DNA of 64,000 nt from CAWINY01 sp963837635 (GCA_963837635.1 CAWINY010000007.1:1426001-1490000); one strand, 5' to 3'. Positions 1 through 9,658 are shown, counted from the first letter of the stretch. A program made the numbers and translations. Notes: generated from the sequence alone by a model not told the origin.

Positions 1-2241
1 TGCAGCGTGTACTTCATCTCCTTGAAATCTTTCCAGCGCGCGGGCACGGCTTTGAACTTCGCCGGTGCCCCGGCCAGCTTGTCGGAGTCGTACACCTTGG
101 CGCGGATCACCGCGTGCGGGCAAACCAGCACGCACTTGCCGCACTGGATGCAGAGTTCCTCGTCCCACTCGGGGATTTCGAGGGCGATGTTGCGCTTCTC
201 CCACTGGGCCGTGCCCACCGGGTACGTGCCGTCCACCGGCATCGCGCTGACCGGCAGCAGGTCGCCATCGCCGTGGATCATCGGGGCAAGTACCTTCTGC
301 ACGAACTCGGGAGCCTGCGGCGGAACCGGCGGGCGGAAGTCGAACTTGCTATTGACCGTGGAGGGAACCTTCACTTCGCGCAGGCCATCCAGCGTGTGAT
401 CCACGGCGGCGAAGTTCTTCTGCACCACCGATTCGCCGCGCTTGCCGTAGGTCTTCTTGATGGCGTCTTTAATGGCCTGGATCGCCTCTTCCCGCGGCAG
501 CACGCCGCTGATGGCGAAGAAGCAGGTCTGCATGATGGTGTTGATGCGGCCGCCCATGCCGGTATCTTTTGCGACCTTGTAGGCGTCGATCACGTAGAAC
601 TTCAGCTTCTTGCTGATGATCTGCCCTTGCACCGTGCGCGGCAGATGCTCCCAGACCTCGTCCGGGCCAAAGGGCGAGTTCAGCAGGAAGGTCGCGCCCT
701 CGGCGGCAGGCCACAGCATGTCCAACTGCTCGAGGAAGTTGAACTGGTGGCAGGCCACAAAATTGGCGCTGCTGATCAGATAGCTGGAGCGGATCGGCTT
801 GGGACCAAAGCGCAGGTGCGAGGTGGTCAGCGAGCCGGATTTCTTCGAGTCGTAGACGAAGTAGCCCTGCGCGAAGTTCGGCGTGTCCTCGCCGATGATC
901 TTGATCGAGTTCTTGTTCGCGCCCACCGTGCCATCGGCACCCAGTCCGTAGAACATCGCCCGCACCGTCTTGGGATCTTCGGTGGAGTAGCTCGGGTCGA
1001 AGTCGAGGCTGGTGTGAGTGACGTCGTCGATGATCCCGACCGTGAAGTGGTTCTTCGATTTCTGCTTGCCCAGTTCGTCGAACACGGCCTTGACTTGGGC
1101 AGGCGTGAAGTCCTTCGAGGACAAACCGTAGCGGCCGCCAATAACGCGCGGGAACTGCGCCAAGGGTGCCTGGCCAGCGGCAAAGGCTTCGCTCAGCGCG
1201 GTGATAACGTCTTGATAGAGGGGTTCGCCTGTGGAGCCGGGTTCCTTGGTGCGATCCAAAACGGCAATTGCCTTGGCGCTCGAGGGCAGCGCGCCCAGGA
1301 AGTGCTCCACCGAGAACGGGCGATACAGGCGGACCTTGAGCAGGCCCACGCTTCTCGCCACGCGCCACCATGTACTCCACGGTTTCCTGTGCGACTTCGG
1401 CGCCCGAGCCCATCATCACGATCACGCGCTCGGCATCGGGCGCGCCCACGTACTCGAACAGCTTGTACTGGCGGCCGGCCACCGAGGCAAACTTATCCAT
1501 CGCGTTCTGCACGATGGCGGGCGTGGCCAGATAGTACGGGTTCACCGTCTCGCGCGCCTGGAAGTAAACGTCGGGGTTCTGCGCGGTGCCGCGCAGCACC
1601 GGACGATCCGGCGAGAGGGAACGGGCGCGGTGCGCCTGCACCAGCTCGTCGCTGATCATGGCGCGCAGATCTTCGACCGTGAGCTGCTCCACCTTGGCCA
1701 CCTCATGCGAGGTGCGGAAGCCGTCGAAGAAGTGCACGAAGGGAATGCGCGATTCCAGCGCGGCGGCGGTCGCGATCAGCGCGATATCCATCACTTCCTG
1801 AACCGAGTTCGCCGCCAGCAGCGCCCAACCCGTCTGGCGGACCGCCATCACGTCCTGGTGATCGCCGAAGATGGATAGCGCCTGCGCCGCAATCGATCGG
1901 GCCGCGACATGCATGACCGTGGAGGTAAGCTCACCCGCGATCTTGTACATGTTGGGGATCATCAACAGCAGGCCCTGCGACGAGGTGAACGTCGTGGCCA
2001 GAGCGCCGCCCTGCAGCGCCCCGTGCAGCGCCCCGCTGGCGCCGCCTTCGGACTGCATCTCGATGACCTGCGGGACCGTGCCCCAGATGTTCGTTTTGCC
2101 CTCGGAGGACCACTGGTCCGACCATTCGCCCATATTGGAGGAAGGAGTGATCGGATAAATCGCGATCACTTCGTTGATCTTATGGGCGACGTATGCAGCG
2201 GCTTCATTGCCGTCAATCGTGACTTTCCGTCGATCACTCAT
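1..2241 (-). CDS. nifJ: Pyruvate:ferredoxin (flavodoxin) oxidoreductase, partial and frameshifted
   Basis: This enzyme oxidatively decarboxylates pyruvate to acetyl-CoA and CO2 and reduces ferredoxin or flavodoxin in the cytoplasm. The protein starts MSDRRKVTIDGNEAAAYVAH at 2241 and continues with the YPITPSS motif of the pyrimidine-binding (domain I) region, the gamma-type domain, and a ferredoxin-like motif CIQCGKCVLVCPHA near the window edge. The TPP-binding C-terminal domain lies beyond position 1. After residues VARGEK the frame breaks at about 1350 on the plus strand. One extra base there moves the reading frame, and the continuation (VGLLKVRLYRPFSVEHFL) is typical of the family and stays open to position 1. 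The long reading frame upstream of 2241 is not family-like, so the ATG at 2241 is preferred. Whether the indel is real or a sequence error cannot be decided here. Confidence 0.9.
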
Positions 2242-2848
2242 AATGAAGATGTGTCCGTTTCTTATCGAATTACTTGGGGCAGAGAGCATGCGCGAGGAGC
2301 ACCGTCGGCCCGTCGGCCACCCCGCCCCAATAAACTTTAGGAATGTTCCAGAATACCTGAAAATTGGGCTCAACCGGCAGAAAATCTCCGCCCAAGCCAT
2401 GTTTTACGCTGAACCCCCACCCCGACAAGCGCTCGGCGCTTATCGGGGGCTCTTCGTCCGGTCCCAATTCGGCGGAGCCACCCGCCTTCCCCTGTTAGCT
2501 GAGTATGTTGCCGCGCGGATGTACCAAAAGGCTGTGATCCAGACCCGTGTCGCGTGTGATAAAGATCACAACCGGTTTCCGGCCCCTTTTGCCGCTAATT
2601 TCGCTGATCAACGCGGATCAGGAGTAAGGGCAAGGGGAGCAGGAGATTATCAGCGTGTATCAGCGGAAATCAGCGGCAAACGGGATTCACACGGATCGTC
2701 CGATCACCTGCGCCCTTTGTGCTCCGCCAGTTAGCCTGCCCGAATCCCATTGAACCGTTGGCCGCGCCTGTTTGGCCTGCAAATTACCCCAATGAAAGTT
2801 TCTCGCTGGTCACCATCCGAGTTACCTTGGTGTAATCGAACCTTATAT
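2242..2848. other. Divergent intergenic region, no gene recognised
   Basis: This 607-bp stretch separates the oppositely oriented nifJ and radical SAM genes. It holds a CRP-type palindrome (2555-2570) and, at about 2593-2685, a cluster of degenerate CGCTGATC / ATCAGCG repeats of the family found elsewhere in the window. A plus-strand reading frame across it lacks any recognisable family and overlaps the repeats, so it is not called as a gene. Confidence 0.6.
2555..2570. promoter_or_regulatory. CRP/FNR-family operator-like palindrome
   Basis: The sequence TGTGATAAAGATCACA is a perfect 6-bp inverted repeat with a 4-bp spacer. It matches the core of the E. coli CRP consensus (TGTGA-N6-TCACA). 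It lies between the divergent nifJ (start 2241) and the radical SAM gene (start 2849). A Crp-family regulator is encoded in this window at 51856-52572, but a link between them is inference. Confidence 0.55.
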
Positions 2849-3886
2849 ATGTCCAGAATGTCAGTTGTGGCGCGCCGCCGCCTGAAATCCATTTCTCGCA
2901 TGGGCCGGGAAGCCCGGATGATCCTCAATGGTCTGCTTTCGACCGATCATCCGGTGTTGGCTCACGTGGTCCCCATGCGCCGCTGCAACCTGAAGTGCAC
3001 CTATTGCAACGAGTACGACACCGATTCCCAACCGGTCCCCATTGATGTCATGCTGGGTCGGATCGACCGGCTCGCCGAGTTGGGCACGACCGTAATTACC
3101 ATCAGCGGCGGCGAACCGCTGCTGCATCCCCAGCTCGATGACATTATTGCTCGCGCCCGCCGGCACGGCATGATTACCGGCCTGATCACCAATGGCTATC
3201 TGCTTACGCCGGAGCGGGTGAATCGGCTCAACCAAGCCGGGCTCGACCACCTGCAGATCAGCATCGACAACGTCCAGCCGGACGAGGTTTCTAAGAAAAG
3301 CCTGAAGGTGCTGGACCGAAAGCTCCAGGTGCTGAGGGAGTTCGCCGAATTTCACGTGAATATCAACACCGTGGTGGGCAGCGGAGTTCGCCATCCGCAG
3401 GATGCGCTAGTGATCGCCCGCCGCGCGCTTGAGCTCAGCTTCAGCGCCACCGTCGGCATCGTGCACAACGGCCGCGGGCAATTGGTTCCGCTCGGAGAAG
3501 AAGAAAAGCGCGTCTTCCACGCGGTGCGCCACCTGGCGAAACATAGCTACGCCCACCTCAAAGGTTTTCAGGAGAACATCGCCGAGGGCAAGCCGAACGA
3601 TTGGCGATGCCGCGCCGGTTCGCGTTATCTCTATATCTGCGAGGATGGCCGCGTGCATTACTGCTCCCAGCAGCGCGGCAATCCGGGACTCCCGCTGGAA
3701 AAGTACACCGTGGACCACATTCGCCGCGAATTCGTCATGGAAAAGCGTTGCGCCCCGGACTGCACGGTGTCTTGCGTCCACCAGGTTTCCTATCTGGACT
3801 ACTGGCGCGCCCCGCAGGAAGCCGGGACTGTGATCCCCGCCCAGGCGACCCGCACCGCCGCCGACTTCGTTCAGATCGGCGACTGA
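2849..3886 (+). CDS. Radical SAM protein with SPASM-like cysteine-rich C-terminus
   Basis: This is a cytoplasmic radical SAM enzyme; the substrate is unknown. The canonical CxxxCxxC cluster for the SAM-binding 4Fe-4S centre is at residues 46, 50 and 53 (RRCNLKCTYCNEY). It is followed by the glycine-rich motif ITISGGEPLLHP and the LQISIDN strand of the TIM-barrel. Near the C-terminus a second set of cysteines (CRAGSRYLYIC, HYCSQQ, CAPDCTVSC) resembles SPASM or twitch auxiliary-cluster domains. The ATG at 2849 was chosen because upstream residues are not family-like. It sits inside an AT-rich stretch, and an in-frame ATG at 2858 is an alternative. The protein is about 345 aa. It has no operon partner, and no peptide substrate is visible next to it. 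Confidence 0.8.
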   Translation: MSRMSVVARRRLKSISRMGREARMILNGLLSTDHPVLAHVVPMRRCNLKCTYCNEYDTDSQPVPIDVMLGRIDRLAELGTTVITISGGEPLLHPQLDDIIARARRHGMITGLITNGYLLTPERVNRLNQAGLDHLQISIDNVQPDEVSKKSLKVLDRKLQVLREFAEFHVNINTVVGSGVRHPQDALVIARRALELSFSATVGIVHNGRGQLVPLGEEEKRVFHAVRHLAKHSYAHLKGFQENIAEGKPNDWRCRAGSRYLYICEDGRVHYCSQQRGNPGLPLEKYTVDHIRREFVMEKRCAPDCTVSCVHQVSYLDYWRAPQEAGTVIPAQATRTAADFVQIGD

Positions 3887-3988
3887 GTAGCGATCAGCTC
3901 TCAACTCTCGCGCTTTGAGGAACGCCACCTCGGGGAGATTGTCATTCCGAGTGGCAGATGGACACATCCATACGAAAGAACATCACGA

Positions 3989-4072
3989 GCCCGCCTAGCG
4001 GGCGATTGAATTTAGCTCCGGGCGTGAAGCCCGGGGTAGGGTGGACATGAGCTGTGGAGCCCCTTTAGGGGC
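3989..4072. repeat. Cluster of three short hairpins
   Basis: Three unrelated small palindromes follow each other: 3989-4003 (GCCCGC/GCGGGC), 4018-4034 (CCGGGC/GCCCGG) and 4059-4072 (GCCCC/GGGGC). They lie between convergent genes and resemble the hairpin strings next to the IS200-type transposase at 29.5 kb. Confidence 0.6.
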
Positions 4073-4080
4073 GAGTGACG

Positions 4081-4443
4081 TCACTTTCTTGATTGCGGTT
4101 CCGCCTTGGTAAGCCGAGCCTTCTCCCCCGGAAACCAATGGCCAAACGAGAGGCGATGCAGGCAGAGCAATCCGCCCACCGACGCGGCGATGAATGCCAG
4201 CACGACCTCGATCAGGTACAGCGCAAAACCGCCGCCGTCATCGTGCGGAACAAGCTGAAAGGCCTCGAGCACGGAGGTCGTGGAAAACACGAACAGGACC
4301 GCGGCAAAAATCATTGCTGCAAACAAGGCGGAAACCAGTAGCCTGCGGAACGTGATCACCCGCGCCTCCAGAACCCAACTCCAATCGAGGTGAATCCGCC
4401 TGGCTTGCCGCGGAACGGACACATCGGGAAGGGCTGTTGGCAC
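4081..4443 (-). CDS. Small membrane protein of unknown function
   Basis: This encodes a 120-aa protein with no family I recognise. A basic N-terminal segment is followed by two hydrophobic stretches (about residues 32-60 and 74-96), consistent with two transmembrane helices, and then a charged lysine-rich tail. It is convergent with the radical SAM gene and faces the divergent lipoprotein gene starting at 4521. Only 77 bp separate the two starts, so they may share a promoter region. Function unknown. Confidence 0.5.
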   Translation of the reverse strand: MPTALPDVSVPRQARRIHLDWSWVLEARVITFRRLLVSALFAAMIFAAVLFVFSTTSVLEAFQLVPHDDGGGFALYLIEVVLAFIAASVGGLLCLHRLSFGHWFPGEKARLTKAEPQSRK

Positions 4444-4520
4444 AGAAGATACGCATCCGGCATATCTCTGTCAATTCCCAGGCAGCGGGGCGTGGCCGGG
4501 TTCGTTTACAATTGGCCGTC

Positions 4521-5102
4521 ATGCGCAGGATTATCGTTGTTGCCCTAATCGCCGCCGCATCTCTGACGGGATGCCACAAGTCCTCCTCCGCCAAGTCCGG
4601 CGGAGATGCTGTCGATCAGAAACTGCATCAACTCTCCGGTAGTGGTGCCGCCGATTGCGGCCGCCTCAAATCGGCAACCCCCGACCAGATGAAAACCGCC
4701 GGCGATTGCGCCATGAGCGCGGCTCAGAAGAGGCAGGCGTTCTATGTCGCCTACGACCTGCCCGGAATGACGGTCGCCGTGGCCGGCAACTCCGCAGGTA
4801 AGCTATACACGGTTGAGGCGATGCAAGCGGGGAGTCCGCAGCCCGGCGCGGCGGCTTCCCTGCAGGCTGAGCCCTGCCCCGCCGACCTGCGCGTCGCGCA
4901 GAGTGGCCGCGTCACCTGCATGGCTCCCGGCTCGATGGGAGCGATGGGAATGCACGGCGGCGTGACCATGCCTCCCGCAGCCGGCGAAAATCCGCACGGT
5001 GGCATGATGTCCATGCCTCCGGCACCCGGCAATAATCCGCACGGGAGCATGATGAACACGCCCCCGGCCGGCCCCACGGGCCAACCCCCGAAGCAGGATT
5101 AG
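4521..5102 (+). CDS. Met/His/Pro-rich lipoprotein
   Basis: This encodes a predicted lipoprotein of 193 aa. The N-terminus MRRIIVVALIAAASLTGC ends in a lipobox with the lipidated cysteine at residue 18, which fixes the start at 4521. The middle contains scattered cysteines (AADCGRL, GDCAMS, EPCPADL). The C-terminal 60 residues contain repeated units of the type PPAxGxNPHGxMM, rich in methionine and histidine. Met/His-rich repeats in exported proteins often bind copper or other soft metals, but that is only inference here. The gene is divergent from the small membrane protein at 4081-4443. No known domain was recognised. Confidence 0.65.
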   Translation: MRRIIVVALIAAASLTGCHKSSSAKSGGDAVDQKLHQLSGSGAADCGRLKSATPDQMKTAGDCAMSAAQKRQAFYVAYDLPGMTVAVAGNSAGKLYTVEAMQAGSPQPGAAASLQAEPCPADLRVAQSGRVTCMAPGSMGAMGMHGGVTMPPAAGENPHGGMMSMPPAPGNNPHGSMMNTPPAGPTGQPPKQD

Positions 5103-5110
5103 TGGGTGGA

Positions 5111-5128
5111 GCAGGGCTTCAGCCCTGC
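5111..5128. repeat. Short palindrome between convergent genes
   Basis: GCAGGGCTTCAGCCCTGC forms a perfect hairpin just after the lipoprotein stop and before the 3' end of the TonB-dependent receptor. It has no T-run, so it is more likely a REP-like element than a terminator. Confidence 0.5.
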
Positions 5129-5219
5129 GTCTAGGGCGCCTGTAATCGCCGGCTTCAGCCGCTGAGGTACAGCTGTCGGGACTGCGCAGTACCTCACCTA
5201 CTCTCACTCTGATTTTGCT

Positions 5220-7532
5220 CTAGAACTTGGTCTCGAGTCGCAGGAAGTAGCTGCGCGACGGGGCGATGGCGGTTCCCGAGAAGATACCCGCAAAATCCAT
5301 GACGTTCACCCGGTTGGTAAGGTTCTCCACATCTCCTTGTAACCTCATGCTTACCTTGTCGGATTTGTACAACTCAACGGACGAGGAGAAATCCAGCGAA
5401 TACGAGGGGCGCACCCGGCCGTGGTCCAGGTTGACCTGGTCGACGATCTGCTGGCCATATTGCTTGATCAGGTCCTGCACACAAGGGTCACCAGGACGGC
5501 AACCTATTTCAACGGGCAATCCACTGCCGTAGGTGGCCCCCATGGCCACCCAGAAGCGCGGGTTCACATGATAGTTAAAGCGGGTGCGGAGCGTGTGCCT
5601 CTGATCCTGGGTCACCCAGAAACGGCCATTGAGACTGCTGAGCGCGTTGTCGCCGAGGAATAGTCCACCCACGCCCGGCAGAGTCTGCGAGCCCACCTGA
5701 TAGGAATAGCTCACGAATCCATTCACCGGTCCCCAGCGCAGCAGCTCCAGTTTGGCCTCCGTCCCGTAGATGGTCGCGTTGTGCCATGCAATGGGGAAGC
5801 CCACTCCAGTATCGAGCAACAGATCGTCGTCGGCGAAGTTGTTGAGGTAACGCCGGAAGTAATTGACGTCCAGCCTGATCTTCTTCTCGAAGGCTTTCGT
5901 TGCGCCCACTTCGAAGTAGTGTCCTCGCGACGGCCTCACCGGAAGACGCAAAACATCGTTGCTGAGTGAGCTTACCTGCGGAGAACTCGACAACAGTATG
6001 TTTTCGAAGGCCGGCGTCTGGAAGACCCGGTCGTAGGAAGCATGGAGCTGCAATCCCAGGCGAGGAAGATATCTTCCGACTCCAAGGCGCGGGCTCACCG
6101 CATTTTCGTCTACCAGGAACTGATAGTGGTCCCAACGCAGCCCGGCATTGATGCTCCAATTGCCCAAGTGCATGGCGTCCTGCACGAAAGCTGACTGCTC
6201 GCGGTCCATGCCGTGGCCTTTAAAATTGAAGGTTCCCGGCGTTCCGTTACCGAACTGGGATGGGTCTGTGATGGTGTAGTCAAATGCCTCGTGAACCGAT
6301 GCGAAGTCGGCTTCCGCTCCTGCTTCCAACTCATGCCGTCCGTGATGAACGGAGATGCTCCCCTTGGCGTACTCTTCACGAAAGCCGCGATTCTGGTTGG
6401 CAATAATCGGGGTCGAAAAGGGGTTGGAAGCCAGCGTGGCAGTATCGTCCCGAACCATGGCCCGCAAGTCCGCCAGTACATTGGCGGAAATCACATGTTG
6501 AAAGGAGACGATGCCCATGGTCTCGAAATTCGCCCGATCCTGCCTCTGCGCGGCGAGCTGCTGCACCAGCTCATTCGGAACCTGGAAATGCGCCTGATTG
6601 TTGCTTAGGAAGAGTTCCAGGTGATCCTTACTGAAGTCATGCTCATACTGGACGGTGGAGTTTCGGGTGGTGCCGGTGTTGGTATAGTTCTGCAGCACCG
6701 GGGGACTCAAGTACCGATCGGTCATGGCGCCTTCTGAGCTGATGGTAAAGGTACTCTTGCCGATTCCGTACTGGAGCAGTCCGTACCCTTGCGCCATGCC
6801 AAAGCTTCCGCCGGAAGCCGTTAAGTTGCCGTGCAGGCCTTGGCGCGAGTCCCTTTGGGTGTTGATCTCGATCACTCCGCCCATTTTCCGGCCATATTCC
6901 GCAGGGATGCCGCCGGTATAGACCGCCATCGACTGCACATCGTCGGCTTCCATGGCGGGGGCGAAGCCCAGCGAACGGTTGTCGGTCAGGGGGATTCCGT
7001 TCACCACAAACTGAGTCTGGTATTCCGCGCCGCGAGGGTGGAGGACATTGTTCCCTTCAAAGAGCCAACCGGGCTGCGAATCCACCAACTCGACCAACGA
7101 TTGTCCCGGAAGCGAGGTGGCGCGAGTGTCGATGCTTTCGCTGCCGATGCGGTTCACGGTTCCCGTGCTGGAAGTATCGACTAGAGTATCTTGATCCTGC
7201 ACCACGACGGTCGTGTTCACCTGAGCCAAACCCAGCTTCAGCGCCAGCTCGCTGGGGACCTCCGAGTCCACCTTCAACGATTGGGTGAGAGCCGCGAAAC
7301 CGTCAGCATGAACCGACAGCTTGTAGATGCCAAAGGGCAGTCGCTTGGCATCGAGTTTGCCTTCGTCGTCCGTGGTGAAGGTATTTCGGTAGTCGTTTCC
7401 TTCGCTCACCAGTTCGACCGTGCTCTTCACCGCCAACCCGTTCGGATCCGTGATGGCCAGGCGCAATTCGCCGACCCTTTCCTGTGCGATCAGGCTCACC
7501 GCCCAGAGGACGACGATCATCAGCTTTTTCAT
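5220..7532 (-). CDS. TonB-dependent receptor with carboxypeptidase-regulatory N-terminal domain
   Basis: This is an outer-membrane beta-barrel importer of 770 aa; the substrate is unknown. After a short signal peptide (MKKLMIVVLWAVSLIAQ) comes a carboxypeptidase-regulatory-like fold (residues about 20-105: GELRLAITDPNGLAVKSTVEL...). The plug domain follows (about 115-230, with FVVNGIPLTD and YTGGIPAEYGRKMGGVIEI). The remainder is a barrel ending in the aromatic C-terminal strand YFLRLETKF expected of a Bam substrate. N-terminal CarboxypepD_reg domains on TonB-dependent receptors are common in Acidobacteriota and Bacteroidota, though most acidobacterial versions exceed 1000 aa. The gene stands alone, with a TATAAT box upstream on its strand (7573-7578). 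Confidence 0.88.
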   Translation of the reverse strand: MKKLMIVVLWAVSLIAQERVGELRLAITDPNGLAVKSTVELVSEGNDYRNTFTTDDEGKLDAKRLPFGIYKLSVHADGFAALTQSLKVDSEVPSELALKLGLAQVNTTVVVQDQDTLVDTSSTGTVNRIGSESIDTRATSLPGQSLVELVDSQPGWLFEGNNVLHPRGAEYQTQFVVNGIPLTDNRSLGFAPAMEADDVQSMAVYTGGIPAEYGRKMGGVIEINTQRDSRQGLHGNLTASGGSFGMAQGYGLLQYGIGKSTFTISSEGAMTDRYLSPPVLQNYTNTGTTRNSTVQYEHDFSKDHLELFLSNNQAHFQVPNELVQQLAAQRQDRANFETMGIVSFQHVISANVLADLRAMVRDDTATLASNPFSTPIIANQNRGFREEYAKGSISVHHGRHELEAGAEADFASVHEAFDYTITDPSQFGNGTPGTFNFKGHGMDREQSAFVQDAMHLGNWSINAGLRWDHYQFLVDENAVSPRLGVGRYLPRLGLQLHASYDRVFQTPAFENILLSSSPQVSSLSNDVLRLPVRPSRGHYFEVGATKAFEKKIRLDVNYFRRYLNNFADDDLLLDTGVGFPIAWHNATIYGTEAKLELLRWGPVNGFVSYSYQVGSQTLPGVGGLFLGDNALSSLNGRFWVTQDQRHTLRTRFNYHVNPRFWVAMGATYGSGLPVEIGCRPGDPCVQDLIKQYGQQIVDQVNLDHGRVRPSYSLDFSSSVELYKSDKVSMRLQGDVENLTNRVNVMDFAGIFSGTAIAPSRSYFLRLETKF

Positions 7533-7572
7533 ACGTGTTTGGCCCAGCAGCTCGGTTCTGAGGAGTAGCTAG

Positions 7573-7578
7573 ATTATA
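7573..7578 (-). promoter_or_regulatory. -10 box of the TonB-dependent receptor
   Basis: A perfect TATAAT on the minus strand lies 40 bp upstream of the receptor start at 7532. The best -35 candidate (TTGCGC) is about 20 bp further upstream, which is longer than ideal. Confidence 0.4.
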
Positions 7579-7900
7579 ACCAACTACCCTCGCCTTGTGC
7601 GCAATCTCTCGGGCTTGTCGCAGAAGCACATTCCTGCCGGGAACAATCCAGTGTGGCTAGGGAACGGGTGTGGAAACTCAAGCACAATGACAAGTTGGTG
7701 GAGGGAATCTCGGCTGGGCACGTACCGGATTCTTACTTCTTAAGAATTAAGCGTAGTCCCGCACAAGCAAGAAAGCCAAGAAGGTGGAGGAGTCAAACCC
7801 CACTTTCTTGGCCTTAGATAAATCAACAAGCGATAGTTGAGAAACCACCGGCCCGGCCCCCCCCGCTCGGGGGAGCCGCCGGGCCATAGGTCGGTTCAGT
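7579..7900. other. Intergenic region with two hairpins
   Basis: No gene was seen in this stretch between the receptor start and the 3' end of the PQQ dehydrogenase gene. It contains an imperfect 13-bp stem at 7775-7813 and the GC-rich hairpin at 7850-7885. Confidence 0.5.
7850..7885 (-). terminator. GC-rich hairpin after the PQQ dehydrogenase gene
   Basis: A perfect 8-bp stem (GGCCCGGC/GCCGGGCC) with a G/C-rich loop begins 15 bp after the stop of the PQQ dehydrogenase gene and is followed on the minus strand by GGTGGTTTCTC. The T-run is weak, so termination is plausible but not certain. Confidence 0.45.
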
Positions 7901-9613
7901 CTATTTCAGAGCGAACATCCAGATTACGCCGCCCTGAGGCACGTCCTTGGTGTACTTCTCGTGAATCATGCCGGTCCACAGCGGAATCGCGCCGCCGTAA
8001 CCGGAAACGATGCCGACATACTGCTTTCCGCCCACTTCGAAGGTGGTCGGAACGCCGGTGATGCCGGAGTTAGTCGGGAAGCTCCAGATGACCTTGCCGG
8101 TCTTAGAGTCTAGAGCCATGAAGTTACGGCTGGCGGTGCCACCCACGAAGACCAGACCGCCGCCGGTAGCCAGGGCGCCGGACCAGATCGGCTCCTCAAA
8201 CTTCGTCTGCCACACGCGCTTGCCGGTGCGGACGTCGACAGCCTGAACGTTGCCGCCCGCGCCAAGAGCGTTCGGGGCCGGATGCATGTGGAACTCGGCT
8301 TGCACATAGGCCTTGCCCTTTTCAAACGGCGTATGGGGCAGGTCCTTAATGTCCTCGCACCAGTCGTTGCCGGGGAGGAACATCAAGCTCGACGTCGGAT
8401 CGTAGGCCAGCGGCATCCAGTTGGTTCCGCCGAGGAACGAGGGGCAAACCTCAACTTTCGCTTCCGCGGGATCTTTCGCGGGATCGAAAATCGGACGGCC
8501 CTTTGCGTTCAGCCCAGTAGCAAAAGTGATTGGGTACAACGGCTCGCCGTAGATAAAGCCCTTGCCATCGGCCATGCCTAGGTCGGCGCGATTCAGCAAG
8601 TAGCCATAGCCAGCCTTTTCCGCCTGGTACAGGCCCTTAACGGCCTTGCCCTTGACGACGGTATCGACGAGCACGGGAGGAGTGATGTTGTCATAGTCCC
8701 ACTCGTCGTGGGGAACGACCTGGAACGCACCCTTGATCGCGCCTGTGTCGGCGTCAAACGCAACCGCCGAAGCGGTGTACAGGTTGTCGCCGGGGCGGAC
8801 CGTGTGTTGCCAGGGTCCCGGGTTGCCGGTGCCCCAGTAGATCGTGTTCAGGGCCGGATCGATGGCGCCGACGCTCCAAGTGGTGCCGCCGCCGGTCTTC
8901 CACTCGTCGCCCTTCGGCCAGGTTTCGCTGCCGGGCTGACCCGGCTCAGGAACGGTGTAGGTGATCCAGTCGATCTTGCCAGACTCGGCATCAATGGCGA
9001 TCAAGCGGCCGCGGGCGCCGAATTCACCACCGGTCATACCGGTAATGATCTTGCCCTTGTAGGCCAGAGGCGCGTTAGTGATGGTGATGCCGTCATGATA
9101 GTCGGCAACTTCCTGGTCAAACACGATCTTGCCAGTCATGGCGTCGAAAGCCACGACATGGGCGTCGATCGTGCCCATGTATACCTTATCCCCATAGAGC
9201 GCCACGCCGCGGTTGACAACATCGCAGCAAACCACGCTCAGTGCTTTTTCAGGAATATCGCGCTCGTACTTCCAGAGGAGCTTGCCGGTCTTCACATCGA
9301 TGGCATACAGCTTGTTGTAGGCAGCGGTAACGTACGCGATGCCGCTGTTCTCAATGACGGAGGACTGGTGGCCGCCCCGGGTATCGGTCGAATATGCCCA
9401 TACCGGTACCAGGCTCTTTACGTTCATCGTATTGATCTGTTTCAGCGAGCTGTAGTGATGGCCAAAATAGTTCTGGCCATACTGCAGCCAGTCCTGGGGC
9501 GCAGCCTTCAACAACCGCGCATCCGTGACCGGTTGATATTGGCAAAGGGCGGGAATCGTCGCCAGAAGAATGGACGCTAACACCACCCCGAGCACAGCAT
9601 ACCTCTTACCCAT
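7901..9613 (-). CDS. PQQ-dependent methanol/ethanol-type dehydrogenase, lanthanide-type metal site
   Basis: This is a periplasmic quinoprotein alcohol dehydrogenase, an eight-bladed propeller oxidising primary alcohols with PQQ. The ATG at 9613 follows AGGAGG and starts a signal peptide ending near ALC-QYQ. The mature protein shows propeller repeats (DVKTGKLLWKY, DAMTGKIVFDQ, DSKTGKVIWSF), the vicinal disulfide Cys129-Cys130, the metal ligands Glu197 and Asn264, and the catalytic Asp306 in HDEWDYDN. Asp308, two residues after the catalytic Asp, is the extra acidic residue that distinguishes lanthanide enzymes (XoxF, PedH) from calcium enzymes, which have Ala or another residue there. No cytochrome c domain is fused. 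It is the last gene of an operon with the Rieske protein (46 bp upstream) and the DUF4242 gene. Confidence 0.88.
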   Translation of the reverse strand: MGKRYAVLGVVLASILLATIPALCQYQPVTDARLLKAAPQDWLQYGQNYFGHHYSSLKQINTMNVKSLVPVWAYSTDTRGGHQSSVIENSGIAYVTAAYNKLYAIDVKTGKLLWKYERDIPEKALSVVCCDVVNRGVALYGDKVYMGTIDAHVVAFDAMTGKIVFDQEVADYHDGITITNAPLAYKGKIITGMTGGEFGARGRLIAIDAESGKIDWITYTVPEPGQPGSETWPKGDEWKTGGGTTWSVGAIDPALNTIYWGTGNPGPWQHTVRPGDNLYTASAVAFDADTGAIKGAFQVVPHDEWDYDNITPPVLVDTVVKGKAVKGLYQAEKAGYGYLLNRADLGMADGKGFIYGEPLYPITFATGLNAKGRPIFDPAKDPAEAKVEVCPSFLGGTNWMPLAYDPTSSLMFLPGNDWCEDIKDLPHTPFEKGKAYVQAEFHMHPAPNALGAGGNVQAVDVRTGKRVWQTKFEEPIWSGALATGGGLVFVGGTASRNFMALDSKTGKVIWSFPTNSGITGVPTTFEVGGKQYVGIVSGYGGAIPLWTGMIHEKYTKDVPQGGVIWMFALK

Positions 9614-9658
9614 ACTGCCTCCTTCATGAAGTAACCGCATAATCATTGTTGTTGGTTT

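Noticed and set aside
114..1655. Long plus-strand frame opposite nifJ
   Set aside because: Antisense shadow of a clear enzyme gene with no recognisable motifs.
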